Notes: generated from the sequence alone by a model not told the origin. 64,000 nucleotides of DNA from Novosphingobium resinovorum (GCF_027922145.1 NZ_BSFC01000025.1:1-64000); one strand, 5' to 3'; positions 41,112-50,782 are shown, counted from the first letter of the stretch. Program-made: numbers and translations.

Positions 41112-43280
41112 ATGGAAACTATGCGACTGGACAAGGCCGCCGACGGCTTTGCGATCCTGACCCTCGACGCCGAAGGCGCGATGAACGTCGTAAACGACGC
41201 GTTCATCGCCGACATGGAAGCGGTGACGCAGCAAGTCGCCGAGGATGATGCGATCAAGGGCGTGGTGGTCATGTCGGCCAAGACGACCTTCATGGCCGGC
41301 GCCGACCTCAAGCAGCTGGTCAACGGCTTCGAGACGCTGAGCGTCGACGAGGCCTATGCCTTCGCCAAGCGCGCCACCGACATGCACCGCGCGATCGAGC
41401 GCTCGGGCAAGCCCTGGGTCGCGGCGATCAACGGGCTGGCGCTGGGCGGCGGGTTCGAACTCGCGCTCGCGTGCCATCGCCGCATCCTGGTCGACGATCC
41501 CAAGGCCGTGGTCGGCCTGCCCGAAGTCAACGTCGGCCTGCTGCCGGGGTCGGGCGGCACCGTGCGGCTGGGCATCATCGCCGGCATGAAGACCGCGCTC
41601 GACCTGCTGCTCTCCGGCCGCTCGGTGGCCCCGGCCGAGGCGCTTAAGCTCAAGATCGTCGACCAGGTCGTACCCGCCGGCGCGCTGGTCGAGGCGGCGA
41701 AGGCCTGGCTCGCGACCGGACCCGATCCGGTCAAGCCGTGGGACGTCAAGGGCTGGGTCCCGCCGCAGAAAAAGGGCATGACCGTGCCCGAGGATTCCGC
41801 CGCCTACATGATGGCGGCCGGCGGCATCGCCAAGTCGGGCTACAACCAACCCGCGCCGCTGGCGATTCTCAATGCGGTGTTCCACGGCCTGCAGATGCCC
41901 TTCGACAAGGCGCTCGCGGTCGAGGGCAAGTATTTCGCCAAGTTGCTGACCAACCCGGTTTCGCGCAACATCATCCGCACCACGTTCATCTCCAAGCTCG
42001 CCGCCGAAAAGGGCGCGCGCCGTCCCGAAGGCTTCCCGAAGTTCACGGTGAAGAAGGTCGGCGTGCTGGGCGCCGGGATGATGGGCGCGGGCATCGCCTA
42101 TGTCTCGGCCAACGCCGGGATCGAGGTGGTGCTGATCGACCGCGACACCGCGACCGCGCAGAAGGGCAAGGACTATTCCGCGAAAGTCCTGGGCAAGCTG
42201 GTCGAGAAGGGCAAGCTGACGCAGGACAAGGCCGATGCCGTCCTGGCGCGCATCACCCCGGCGGACGATTTCGCGCTGCTCGATGGCTGCGACCTGGTCG
42301 TCGAGGCGGTGTTCGAGGATACCGCGATCAAGGCCGAGACCACGCGCAAGGCCGAAGCTGTCCTGCCCGAACATGCGGTCTACGCATCGAACACCTCGAC
42401 GCTGCCGATCTCGCAACTGGCGCAGGCGTCGAAGCGGCCCGACCAGTTCATCGGCCTGCACTTCTTCTCGCCGGTCGACCGCATGGCTCTGGTCGAAGTC
42501 ATCATGGGCAAGCAGACCAGCAAGGAGACGCTGGCCAAGGGGCTCGATTACATCGCCCAGTTGCGCAAGACCCCGATCGTCGTCAACGACAGCCGCGGCT
42601 TCTACACCAGCCGCGTCTTCCAGATGCTGATCCACGAAGGCGCCGCTATGCTGGCGCAGGGCGTTCCGCCCGCGGTGATCGAGAATGCCGCCAAGGCCGT
42701 CGGCATGCCGGTCGGTCCGCTGGCGTTGCTCGACGAACTGACGCTCGACCTGCCGCTCAAGATCGTCGACCAGGCGATCGCCGAGGAGGGCGATGCCTAT
42801 ACGCCGCCCGCCGGGGTGGCGGTGATGCGCCGCATGCGCGACGAGATCGGCCGTTCGGGCCGCAAGACCGGCGGCGCGTTCTACGACTATCCCGAAGGCG
42901 GCAAGAAGCGCTTGTGGAGCGGGTTGGCAGAGCACTTCCCGGTCGAGGACGGCTGGGACCTCGAGGAACTCAAGACCCGCTACCTTTACGCGCAGGCCAT
43001 GGAAACCGCCCGGTGCCTCGAGGAAAACGTGCTGGAAACACCGCAGGACGCGGATCTGGGCGCGCTGTACGGCTGGGGCTTCCCGTCGTGGACCGGCGGC
43101 ACCGTCAGCTACATCGACACCATCGGCGTCGCTCGGTTCGTGCAGGAAGCCGATCGTCTGGCGCAACTCTATGGCCCGCGCTTCCTGCCCTCGGCCTGGC
43201 TGCGCGAAAAGGCCGCTAAGGGCGAGGCGTTCTATACGCCAGCGCAGGCCAGCGAGACCAGGGAAGCGGTGCCCGCATGA
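41112..43280 (+). CDS. FadB/FadJ-like enoyl-CoA hydratase / 3-hydroxyacyl-CoA dehydrogenase
   Basis: 722-residue fusion. The N-terminal crotonase domain has GADLKQLVN (oxyanion hole), [12 protein letters not shown] and [14 protein letters not shown] with the two catalytic Glu residues. The NAD domain begins [30 protein letters not shown], followed by [11 protein letters not shown] and [17 protein letters not shown] with the catalytic His, then the C-terminal 3HCDH repeats. It hydrates enoyl-CoA and oxidises the hydroxyacyl-CoA. It is 31 bp after the thiolase and overlaps the next gene by four bases. Confidence 0.94.
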   Translation: METMRLDKAADGFAILTLDAEGAMNVVNDAFIADMEAVTQQVAEDDAIKGVVVMSAKTTFMAGADLKQLVNGFETLSVDEAYAFAKRATDMHRAIERSGKPWVAAINGLALGGGFELALACHRRILVDDPKAVVGLPEVNVGLLPGSGGTVRLGIIAGMKTALDLLLSGRSVAPAEALKLKIVDQVVPAGALVEAAKAWLATGPDPVKPWDVKGWVPPQKKGMTVPEDSAAYMMAAGGIAKSGYNQPAPLAILNAVFHGLQMPFDKALAVEGKYFAKLLTNPVSRNIIRTTFISKLAAEKGARRPEGFPKFTVKKVGVLGAGMMGAGIAYVSANAGIEVVLIDRDTATAQKGKDYSAKVLGKLVEKGKLTQDKADAVLARITPADDFALLDGCDLVVEAVFEDTAIKAETTRKAEAVLPEHAVYASNTSTLPISQLAQASKRPDQFIGLHFFSPVDRMALVEVIMGKQTSKETLAKGLDYIAQLRKTPIVVNDSRGFYTSRVFQMLIHEGAAMLAQGVPPAVIENAAKAVGMPVGPLALLDELTLDLPLKIVDQAIAEEGDAYTPPAGVAVMRRMRDEIGRSGRKTGGAFYDYPEGGKKRLWSGLAEHFPVEDGWDLEELKTRYLYAQAMETARCLEENVLETPQDADLGALYGWGFPSWTGGTVSYIDTIGVARFVQEADRLAQLYGPRFLPSAWLREKAAKGEAFYTPAQASETREAVPA

Positions 43281-44434
43281 GAAGGCTCACGTTCGAGGCG
43301 GAGCACGAGCAGTTCCGCGACAGCGTCGTCAAGTTCATGAAGGCGGAAGTGGGCGCTCACGCCGAACGCTTCCGCGCGCAGGGCATCGTCGATCGCGAAC
43401 TGTACCTCAAGGCCGGTGCGCAAGGCCTGCTGTGCACCTGGGCGGACGAGAAATACGGCGGCGCGGGGATCGACGATTTCCGCTTCGAGCAGATCATCAT
43501 AGAAGAGAACATGCGCCACGGCGACGTGGGCTTCTACATCAACCTGCACAACGATCTCGTCGCCCCCTACATCGCCAAGCTGGGGACCGAGACGCAGCAG
43601 GATCGCTGGATGCCCGGCATCGTCAGCGGCGAGAAGATCCTCGCCGTCGCGATGACCGAGCCATCGACCGGAAGCGACCTTGCCGGCATGCGCACGGCGG
43701 CGGTCGACAAGGGCGATCACTGGCTGCTCAACGGCGCGAAGACCTACATCTCCAATGGCATCCTCGGTGATCTCGTGATCGTGGCGGCGCGCACCGATCC
43801 GGAAAGCCGCCATGGCCTGGGCCTGTTCGTGGTCGAGCGCGGCATGGAAGGGTTCGAACGGGGGCGCAAGCTCGACAAGATGGGCCTCAAGGCGCAGGAT
43901 ACCGCCGAGCTGTTCTTCAGCGATGTGAAAGTGCCCAAGGACAACGTGCTCGGCGAACCGACGCAGGGCTTCCGCTATCTCGCGCGGTTCCTGTCGCAGG
44001 AACGGCTGGTCGCCGCGATCGGCTTCCTGGCGACGGCGCAGACTGCGTTCGACCTGACGCTGGACTACGTGAAGGAACGCCGTGCCTTCGGCAAGCCGAT
44101 CGGAGCGTTCCAGAACACTCGCTTCAAGATGGCGACGATGCGCGCCGAACTCGACGCGCTGCAGACCTACGTCGACCAGAGCGTGCTGCTGCTCAACGCG
44201 GGCGAACTGACGGCTGAGGATGCCTCTTCGGCCAAGCTGCTCGCCAGCGAACTGGAGGGCAGGGTGATGGACGAATGCGTCCAGTTGCACGGCGGCGCGG
44301 GCTATATGGAAGAATACCGCATCAGCCGCATGTACACCGACGCGCGCATCAGCCGCATCTTCGCCGGAACGAGCGAGGTCATGCGAGAAATCATCGGCCG
44401 CGGACTCGGCCTCGACGAACGGAAGCTGAACTGA
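43277..44434 (+). CDS. Acyl-CoA dehydrogenase
   Basis: 385 residues. AMTEPSTGSDLAGMRT is the flavin-side signature, and QLHGGAGYMEEYRISRMYTDARISRIFAGTSEVMREIIGRGL the C-terminal one. The MCAD Glu position reads FAGT, whereas FLSQERLVAAIGFL keeps the helix-G Glu used by long-chain and isovaleryl enzymes. It is not a close paralogue of the two at 15653 and 31743. Starts in the ATGA overlap with the FadB-like gene. Confidence 0.93.
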   Translation: MRRLTFEAEHEQFRDSVVKFMKAEVGAHAERFRAQGIVDRELYLKAGAQGLLCTWADEKYGGAGIDDFRFEQIIIEENMRHGDVGFYINLHNDLVAPYIAKLGTETQQDRWMPGIVSGEKILAVAMTEPSTGSDLAGMRTAAVDKGDHWLLNGAKTYISNGILGDLVIVAARTDPESRHGLGLFVVERGMEGFERGRKLDKMGLKAQDTAELFFSDVKVPKDNVLGEPTQGFRYLARFLSQERLVAAIGFLATAQTAFDLTLDYVKERRAFGKPIGAFQNTRFKMATMRAELDALQTYVDQSVLLLNAGELTAEDASSAKLLASELEGRVMDECVQLHGGAGYMEEYRISRMYTDARISRIFAGTSEVMREIIGRGLGLDERKLN

Positions 44435-45300
44435 TGGCGGTGCTCGATATCGAAAAGCTGCTGGCCTACCGGTTGCCGGAATATCGCGAGAGCTACGACA
44501 TGCGCGATACCATCCTCTACGCACTGGGCGTGGGGGCGGGGCAATCCCATACGGTCGACGAACTCGACTTCGTGTTCGAACGCGACCTCAAGGCGCTGCC
44601 GACGATGGCCTTGGTGCTGGGCACGCCCGGCTTCTGGGCGATGGACCCCAAGGCGGGGCTCGACTGGAAAAACATCCTCCACGGCGAGGAATCGCTGGTC
44701 ATCCATCGCGCGATCGAAGCGACCGGAGAACTGATCGGCACCACGCGTATCCTCGACATCGCGGACAAGGGGCCCGGCAAGCCGGTGATGATCCGCAGCC
44801 GCCGCGACCTGACGACGCTCTCGGGCGTTCCCGTGGCGCAGACCACCGGCGTTTGGGTGCTGCGCGGTGCGGGCGGGTTCGGTGGCACGCGAGATCTTGG
44901 CGGCGACCCGCTGCCCGCCGTGCCCGAGAGGTCCGCCGACTGCGTGATCGACCTGCCGACGTCGCGCAACCAGGCGCTGGTCTATCGCCTGTCGGGCGAT
45001 CGCAACCCGCTGCACGCCGATCTCGCGCTGGCGCGCAGCGTCGGGTTCGACGAACCGATCCTCCACGGCCTTTCCACGATGGGCGTGATCGGCAGGGCGC
45101 TGCTTCACAAGTGCGCCGACGGCAATCCCGACCAGATGCGCTCGATGCGCCAGCGCTTCACCGCGCCGGTGATCCCCGGCGACACGATCCGCGTCGAAAT
45201 CTGGGACGAAGGCGATGGCTCCGCCCGGTTCCGCGCCTCGGTGCCCGAACGCGGCGTCGTCGTCGCCGACAGCGGCGTGGCGACGTTCGGATTGCCGTGA
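44434..45300 (+). CDS. MaoC-type 2-enoyl-CoA hydratase, two-hotdog
   Basis: 288 residues, a fused double hotdog as in peroxisomal hydratase 2. The N-terminal half begins YRESYDMRDTILYALGVGAG. The C-terminal half carries the active pair in LVYRLSGDRNPLHADLALARSVGFDEPILHGLSTMGVIGRAL (Asp and His in GDRNPLH, then HG). It gives the R-3-hydroxyacyl-CoA, opposite in stereochemistry to the FadB-like crotonase, so two hydration routes coexist. ATG 44434 overlaps the upstream stop (TGATG). Confidence 0.9.
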   Translation: MAVLDIEKLLAYRLPEYRESYDMRDTILYALGVGAGQSHTVDELDFVFERDLKALPTMALVLGTPGFWAMDPKAGLDWKNILHGEESLVIHRAIEATGELIGTTRILDIADKGPGKPVMIRSRRDLTTLSGVPVAQTTGVWVLRGAGGFGGTRDLGGDPLPAVPERSADCVIDLPTSRNQALVYRLSGDRNPLHADLALARSVGFDEPILHGLSTMGVIGRALLHKCADGNPDQMRSMRQRFTAPVIPGDTIRVEIWDEGDGSARFRASVPERGVVVADSGVATFGLP

Positions 45301-46061
45301 TCCCCAGCACCATCGTGGCCGCGCCTTCCCACCCGGCTCCGGCCGGGCCGGGGCTGGCGTTTCTCGTCGGCACGACCATCATACTCGCCGGCATTTTGTT
45401 GTGGTGGCTACTGTCCGGCGAACGGGCGCGGCAGGGCTATCGACTGCCGCTGGTCTTTGCCGGCACGGCGTTGTCGGCGGTGCTGATCGAGCCCATCTTC
45501 GACAACACCTTGCTCTACTGGTATCCGCCGGTGAACGATCTGGCGTTCTTCCGCGGCTACGACCGGACTATCCCGTATTACGTACCGCTAGGCTACGCGT
45601 GGTTCTTCGGCGGAACCGCCTACCTGCTCGCGCGCGTGTTTGCCGCAGGGACCAGCTACGCCCGCGTGTGGCGGCTGTTCGCGGGTACCGTCGTGGTCGA
45701 CTGGCTGGCCGTGTCGATATGCGAGTGGTGCGACCTGAGCGCGTTCTACGGGCGGCAGCCGTTCCATATGTTCGGCTCGCCGCTGTGGTTCTCGTTCTGC
45801 GACGCCACGGGCGCTTTTGTCCTGGCCGCCGCATTGAGAGCGTTCGACAGGCATCTCACCGGCGGACGCCAGGCCTGGCTCCTGCTCCTGCCGACGTTCA
45901 CGTACGGTGGGACGCTTGGGGCGGTGACGGCGCCGATCGCGCTGGCGCTCAATTCGGGATGGCCCGCGGCCCTGCTGTGGGCGGCGGGTGGTGCGACGAT
46001 GGCGCTGTGCATGGTCGCCATCCACGCCATCGCGCTCTACGCGGCGCGCGCTAAGCCCTGA
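45297..46061 (+). CDS. AveC-like polytopic membrane protein
   Basis: 254 residues with about seven hydrophobic stretches. A conserved-looking loop FDNTLLYWYPPVNDLAFFRGYDRTIPYYVPLGYAWFFGGTAYLL and EWCDLSAFYGRQPFHMFGSPLWFSFCDATG resemble the AveC family, spiroketal-related membrane proteins of actinomycetes also found in catabolic proteobacteria. The assignment is from memory of the family pattern and is tentative. GTG 45297 overlaps the MaoC stop (GTGA), so it is coupled to the beta-oxidation operon. It may act on a lipophilic intermediate in the membrane. Confidence 0.65.
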   Translation: MIPSTIVAAPSHPAPAGPGLAFLVGTTIILAGILLWWLLSGERARQGYRLPLVFAGTALSAVLIEPIFDNTLLYWYPPVNDLAFFRGYDRTIPYYVPLGYAWFFGGTAYLLARVFAAGTSYARVWRLFAGTVVVDWLAVSICEWCDLSAFYGRQPFHMFGSPLWFSFCDATGAFVLAAALRAFDRHLTGGRQAWLLLLPTFTYGGTLGAVTAPIALALNSGWPAALLWAAGGATMALCMVAIHAIALYAARAKP

Positions 46062-46076
46062 CTCGCCGAGTCAGGG
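46056..46076. terminator. Perfect bidirectional hairpin terminator
   Basis: Ten-bp arms CCCTGACTCG and CGAGTCAGGG separated by one base. It overlaps the stop codon of the AveC-like gene and ends 11 bp before the convergent SDR stop at 46087. Confidence 0.75.
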
Positions 46077-46086
46077 TCGCTCCATT

Positions 46087-46863
46087 TCAGCCGCAGCCGA
46101 CGACCCCGCCGTCGACCGGAATCTGCGCTCCGGTGACGTAAGCGCCCGCGCGCGAGCACAGGAACACGACGATCCCGGCGATGTCCTCGGGCGTGCCCAG
46201 GCGCTTCATCGGAATATGCGCCAGCAGCGCGGGGTCGACGACGTCTTCGTCGCGCATGTGCGCGGTCATCTTGGTCGGGAAGAAGCCCGGGATCACCGCG
46301 TTGACGGTGATGTTGCGGCTCGCCAGGTCGCCCGCCAGATCGCGGCTCATCATATGGACGGCGGCTTTGCTGGCGGCGTAGCTGTAGGCGCTCAGCCGCT
46401 CGGTCTTCATACCGGCCACCGAGCCGATGTTGACGATCCGCGCCGGATCGAGCGGCGTGCCCGAAGCGCCCAGTTCGGGAAGCAGTTCGCGGATCATGGT
46501 GAAAGGGGTCTGGACGTTGACCGCCATGACGCCGGGCCAGGCCTTGTCGGGGAAGGTATCGATGTCCCCGCCCCAGGTCTTGCCGGCGTTGTTCACCAGG
46601 ATATGGCACCCGCCCAGCGCTTCGCGGTACCGCGCGACGAGATCGACTGCCGCTTCCGGGGTCGACAAGTCCGCCGGCAGCGCGACGCAGGCGCCCAGCG
46701 CGCTCATCTCCTGCGCGGCGGCTTCGCAGATCTCAGCCTTGCGCGAGGTGATCGCGACCGTGGCGCCGGCATTGAGCAGGCCCTCCGCGATCATCCGCCC
46801 CAGCCCCTGGGCGCCGCCGGTGACGAGCGCCTTGCGGCCGGCAAGACTGAACAGGTCGCTCAC
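46087..46863 (-). CDS. Short-chain dehydrogenase/reductase
   Basis: 258 residues. ALVTGGAQGLGRMIAEGL, SRKAE after beta-2, NNAGKTWGGDID, NIGSVAGMKTERLSAYSYAASKAAVHMM with Ser, Tyr and Lys, then IPMKRLGTPEDIAGIVVFLCSRAGAYVTGAQIPVDGG. Similar to the SDR at 32989 in its SRAGAYVTG ending. It overlaps the zinc-type dehydrogenase gene upstream by four bases, so the two are co-translated. Confidence 0.87.
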   Translation of the reverse strand: MSDLFSLAGRKALVTGGAQGLGRMIAEGLLNAGATVAITSRKAEICEAAAQEMSALGACVALPADLSTPEAAVDLVARYREALGGCHILVNNAGKTWGGDIDTFPDKAWPGVMAVNVQTPFTMIRELLPELGASGTPLDPARIVNIGSVAGMKTERLSAYSYAASKAAVHMMSRDLAGDLASRNITVNAVIPGFFPTKMTAHMRDEDVVDPALLAHIPMKRLGTPEDIAGIVVFLCSRAGAYVTGAQIPVDGGVVGCG

Positions 46864-47861
46864 ATCGTCACCACGATCTTGCCGAACTTGTGCGCATCGC
46901 GCAGGTGGAGCAGTGCCTCCCTGGCCTGTGCCAGCGGGTACGTCGCCTCGATCACCGGCTTGATCGCGTGTTCCTGCGCGAAAGCCAGCATGTCCCTGAA
47001 GTCCTGCGGATCGCCCACCTGGCTGCCGACGATGCTGGCGCTCTTGAGGAAGATGTCGGTGGCGTTGAACTTGATCTCGTTACCGGCGGTGGAGCCATAG
47101 ATCACGATCCGCGCGCCCGGCTTGATCGCACGCACGTAGTTCGCGAAGCTGGGCGAGGGCGCGCCGTCGAGGACCACGTCGATGCCGCCGGTCAGCTTGC
47201 CCACCTGCTTGCGCCAGTCGGGGTTGGTGTAGAGCAGGCCGCCCTTGGCGCCCATCGCGATGGCGCGGTCGATCACCTCCTGGCTTTCGCCGGTGACGTA
47301 GACGTTGGCGCCCTTGGCCACCGCGAAGGCGAGGCCGAACGTGGCGACGCCGCCGCCCACCCCGCTTATCAGCAGCGTCTCGCCGGCCTGGAGCCGGCCC
47401 TTGAACATGAGCGCGCGCCACGAGGTGAGCGCCGTCAGCGGCATCGCCCCGGCTTCCTCGAAGCTCATGAAGGCGGGCTTGGGCGCAAGGTTCTCCGCAG
47501 GAACGCAGATGTACTGCGCGATCGTGCCGGCGAACGGCATCCCTAGCAGGCCGAAGTCTGCAGCCGGCGCATGGCGATCCGGCCCCCAGTTGCGCGCCGG
47601 GTACAGCACCACTTCGTCGCCTTCCGCCACGCCCGAAACGCCTTCGCCGATCATGTCGACCACGCCCGCGCCGTCGCAGCCCAGCGTCGCGGGCAGGGTC
47701 ATGCCGGGGTATTGGCCATGCGTAACGAACAGTTCGCGGTGATTGACCGAGGCGGCGTGGATCGCGACGCGCACTTCGCCGGGACCGGGCACCGGCGTCT
47801 CGACATCGGTGACGACGGCAGCCTCGGGACCGTCCGCCTTGTCGAGATAGAGAGCCTTCAT
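46860..47861 (-). CDS. Quinone-oxidoreductase-type medium-chain dehydrogenase/reductase
   Basis: 333 residues of the medium-chain (MDR) fold: PGPGEVRVAIHAASVNHRELFVTHGQYPG, LGCDGAGVVDMIGEGVSGVAEGDEVVLYPARNWG, then the NADPH site TLLISGVGGGVATFGLAFAVAKGANVYVTGES. The catalytic zinc ligands of alcohol dehydrogenase are not evident, so a zinc-independent enone reductase role is more likely. A much longer frame continuing upstream is antisense to the LuxR gene and is not real. AAAGG precedes ATG 47861; a perfect regulon site is 83 bp upstream. Confidence 0.87.
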   Translation of the reverse strand: MKALYLDKADGPEAAVVTDVETPVPGPGEVRVAIHAASVNHRELFVTHGQYPGMTLPATLGCDGAGVVDMIGEGVSGVAEGDEVVLYPARNWGPDRHAPAADFGLLGMPFAGTIAQYICVPAENLAPKPAFMSFEEAGAMPLTALTSWRALMFKGRLQAGETLLISGVGGGVATFGLAFAVAKGANVYVTGESQEVIDRAIAMGAKGGLLYTNPDWRKQVGKLTGGIDVVLDGAPSPSFANYVRAIKPGARIVIYGSTAGNEIKFNATDIFLKSASIVGSQVGDPQDFRDMLAFAQEHAIKPVIEATYPLAQAREALLHLRDAHKFGKIVVTM

Positions 47862-47943
47862 GGTCGACCTTTCCTGATTTGGGCCCCGATTTGGGGGGGC
47901 ATCCTCGATTATCGGCATGGACACTGTTCGCCGTGCCTGATGT

Positions 47944-47959
47944 CCTATCTGCGGATAGG
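47944..47959. promoter_or_regulatory. Perfect regulon site (CCTATC-TGCG-GATAGG)
   Basis: All 12 arm positions match. It lies between the MDR gene (start 47861) and the LuxR/MalT-type regulator (start 48051), 83 and 92 bp from their starts, so the regulator may control its own expression and that of the MDR/SDR unit. Confidence 0.7.
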
Positions 47960-47989
47960 GAAAGCGCTTGCATTTAAGATTTTGGTGCG

Positions 47990-48003
47990 TGAAATATATT
48001 CCG
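47990..48003. promoter_or_regulatory. Second copy of TGAAATATATTCCG
   Basis: An exact repeat of the 14-mer at 36438-36451, here 47 bp before the start of the LuxR/MalT-type regulator. It may be a shared operator or an AT-rich promoter core. Confidence 0.45.
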
Positions 48004-48050
48004 AATAAAAAACGAATCGCAAAGATTCGCGAGTTCTCGGGAGAGACGAG

Positions 48051-50744
48051 ATGAATGTTGTGCCAACAACGATTCTGCCGCCGCAGGCGGCGCGTACGGT
48101 AGTGAGCCGCCGCGCGATCGAAGATCTGACGGACAAGGTATCGCAATCCCGGCTGACGGCGGTTTCCGCCCCGGCGGGCAGCGGCAAGACCACCGCGATG
48201 CTCTATTGGGCCGAACGGCTGCGCGATCAGCGTCGCCCGGTGCTGTGGCTGGCGGCGCGCGCCGGGATCGGTGGCAAGGCTTCGTTCCTCCAGGCGCTGA
48301 AAGCGGCGGGCACGGCAGCCGGTCTGGACTGGGAAGGGCTTCCGGTCTCGGCTCCGGACGAGGCGTGGCTGCGCACCCTGGCGGCCGCGCAAGGCCCCAG
48401 GCTGGCGGTCATGATCGACGATGCCCAACTGCTCGACACGCCGACGCTCGAATTCATCGCCCAGCTTTCCGCCAGCGCGCGCGATGCCATGACGATCGTG
48501 GTCGCCGCGCGCGGGGCGATCGGCCTGCCGCTCGCCAGGATCCGCGCGCTGGGCTTCCTCGTCGAAGTGGGCAACGCGGACCTGTCGTTCACGCTGGGCG
48601 AGGCGACCGAGCTGATCACCCGCACCGTCGGCGTTCCGGTCGACACGCAGGCGCTGCGCGAGATCGTGCGCGACACGCAAGGCTGGGTCTCGGGCATCGT
48701 CATCGCCTGCGAACTGTATCGGCGACAAGGCCTGGGTTCGAGCACCTTGCAGATCACCGGCCTGCGCCCGGAGTTTGCCGAATATTTCCATGAGGAAGTG
48801 CTGACGCAGCAGCAGGACGACGTGCGCCGCTTCCTCGTCGACACCTCGATCCTGGACGAACTGACGCCGTCTGCCTGCGCCGCCGTGACCGGGGACGAGA
48901 ACGCCCGGACGATGCTCGACCAGGTGTTCCGCCAGGGCCTGTTCCTCAACGCCGTGGACGAGGAGCGCGGCCGCTATTGCTACCATCGGCTGTTTCGCGA
49001 GATGGTGCTTGGCCGCTTGATGGACCGGGCGCCGTCGCGGGCCGCGGTGATGCACCGCCGCGCGAGCCTGCACTTTGCGAAACAGGGCGAACTGCAGATC
49101 GCCATCGAGCATGCCCGCCTCAGCGGCGACGCTGAATTCCTCGCCGATCAGCTCGATCGCCTTGCTGATCCGCTGATCTATTCGGGATATCTGTACCGTA
49201 TCGACGAACTTGGCGCGGAGCTGCCCTGGCCGCTGCTCGAACGGCGCCCCAGCCTGCTGCTCGCGCTGGCCTGGCGGCGCATCCGGCAGCTTGCGTTCGC
49301 TTCGGCCGACCGTTTCATCGCCGCGGCCCAAAAGGCCCGTGACGATCAGCACGCGGCGGGGAGCATTTCCGACCACGATGCCGATCGGCTCCAGCTCATC
49401 ATCCGCCACCGCCTGGTCATGCTCCACGCCGCCCGCGACGACATGGTCAGTGTCGAGGCGGATGCCGAAGTGCTGCTGCGCGAACTCGACGAAGGCCATG
49501 CCTATCTGAACTGCACGCTGCTGGCGCAACTGATGTCGGCGCGCCGCGAACTCTATCATTTCAGCGACATGCTCAAGCTGGAGGCCGAAACGCGGGTCGC
49601 CCTGGCGCGCCCGGGTTCGGGTTTCGCCTCGATCGCGCTCAAGGCGTCCGTTGCGCCGACGCTGATGGCGCAGGGCAAGACGCAGTTCGCCCGGCGTTTC
49701 CTCGAAGAAGCCCTGAACCTGGCCCACCAGATCCACGGCGAAGGATCGGGGCTGGCGGCGCTGCCGGCGCTGCCGCTGGCCGAACTGCTCTACGACGCCA
49801 ACGACGTCGACGGCGCCGCAGCGCTGGTGGACACTTATCTGCCGGTGGTGCGCGAATGGGCGTTCGCGGACCAGATGGCCTCGGGCTATCTGGTGAACGC
49901 GCGTCTTCGTGCCGCGCGCGGGGACCTTCCCGGCGCGCTGTCCACCCTCAACGATGCGCACCTCGTGGCGATCGAGTGCGGGCTGGAGCGCCTGCGCGCC
50001 ATCGTGGTGGCGGAGGAAGTGCGGCTGCTGGTCAAGGCGGGGCAAGTCGAGGAGGCGGAGCGCCATTTCCTCGCCGGCGACCCCCAGATCGATGGCGAGC
50101 CGATCCCGACACTGCGCCCCACCCGCCGCAACGAGAGCATCGCCATCGCCTGGCTGCGCATCGAAATGCAGCGCCACCGGCTGGGACGCGCGCGCAAGGT
50201 CGCCTATCGCTGGCTCGAATTCGTCAAGCGCAGCGGCGCGACGCGGTCGGCCGTCACCTTCGAATTCTTGCTTGCCGAGATCGCGGTGCTGCAGGGCAAC
50301 CGTTCGGAAGCGCGCCGGGCGGTCCGCGCTGCCGTGGAAATGGCGGAGCCGGCGGGATGGGTACGCATGTTCCTCGATGAAGGCGAAGTGATCGCATCGC
50401 TGCTGGTCGAAGCCTATTCGACCGGACCGGACCTCGACACCCCGGCGGACCGTTTCGCGGTGAGCCTGGTCTCGCTGATGCGGGCAGGGCCGAAAGTGCG
50501 CACCGACGAAGAGGACGAGGAAGACGAGGAAGACGACTTCGGCCTCACCGGACGCCTTGCCAACCGCGAGGTCGATATCCTCACCATGGTGGGCGGCGGC
50601 CTGCGCAACCGCGAGATCGGCGACCGGCTGGGCCTGACCGAGGGCACGGTCAAGTGGTACATGCAGCAGATCTACGACAAGCTCGGGGTGCGCCGCCGTC
50701 CCCAGGCGGTCCTTCGCGCCCGCCAGTTCGGCATCCTGCCGTAA
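48051..50744 (+). CDS. Large LuxR-family (MalT/LAL-type) transcriptional activator
   Basis: 897 residues. An N-terminal STAND-type ATPase has Walker A APAGSGKTT at 40-48 and Walker B RLAVMIDDAQ at 117-126. A long helical repeat region (about 350-800) follows. An acidic run lies at 819-829, and the C-terminal LuxR helix-turn-helix is LTGRLANREVDILTMVGGGLRNREIGDRLGLTEGTVKWYMQQIYDKLG. MalT-type regulators are ATP- and inducer-dependent activators. Perfect and strong CCTATC-N4-GATAGG sites before its own gene and surrounding operons make it the leading candidate for the island's master activator (inference). Confidence 0.9.
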   Translation: MNVVPTTILPPQAARTVVSRRAIEDLTDKVSQSRLTAVSAPAGSGKTTAMLYWAERLRDQRRPVLWLAARAGIGGKASFLQALKAAGTAAGLDWEGLPVSAPDEAWLRTLAAAQGPRLAVMIDDAQLLDTPTLEFIAQLSASARDAMTIVVAARGAIGLPLARIRALGFLVEVGNADLSFTLGEATELITRTVGVPVDTQALREIVRDTQGWVSGIVIACELYRRQGLGSSTLQITGLRPEFAEYFHEEVLTQQQDDVRRFLVDTSILDELTPSACAAVTGDENARTMLDQVFRQGLFLNAVDEERGRYCYHRLFREMVLGRLMDRAPSRAAVMHRRASLHFAKQGELQIAIEHARLSGDAEFLADQLDRLADPLIYSGYLYRIDELGAELPWPLLERRPSLLLALAWRRIRQLAFASADRFIAAAQKARDDQHAAGSISDHDADRLQLIIRHRLVMLHAARDDMVSVEADAEVLLRELDEGHAYLNCTLLAQLMSARRELYHFSDMLKLEAETRVALARPGSGFASIALKASVAPTLMAQGKTQFARRFLEEALNLAHQIHGEGSGLAALPALPLAELLYDANDVDGAAALVDTYLPVVREWAFADQMASGYLVNARLRAARGDLPGALSTLNDAHLVAIECGLERLRAIVVAEEVRLLVKAGQVEEAERHFLAGDPQIDGEPIPTLRPTRRNESIAIAWLRIEMQRHRLGRARKVAYRWLEFVKRSGATRSAVTFEFLLAEIAVLQGNRSEARRAVRAAVEMAEPAGWVRMFLDEGEVIASLLVEAYSTGPDLDTPADRFAVSLVSLMRAGPKVRTDEEDEEDEEDDFGLTGRLANREVDILTMVGGGLRNREIGDRLGLTEGTVKWYMQQIYDKLGVRRRPQAVLRARQFGILP

Positions 50745-50782
50745 CGGCCTCGGGCGCGATCGGCCGCGGTCGCGCCCGTCAT

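Noticed and set aside
46860-50177. A 1105-codon minus-strand open frame running through the LuxR gene region
   Set aside because: Only its last 333 codons look like a protein (the MDR enzyme). The rest is antisense to the well-formed regulator gene and is a product of high GC.
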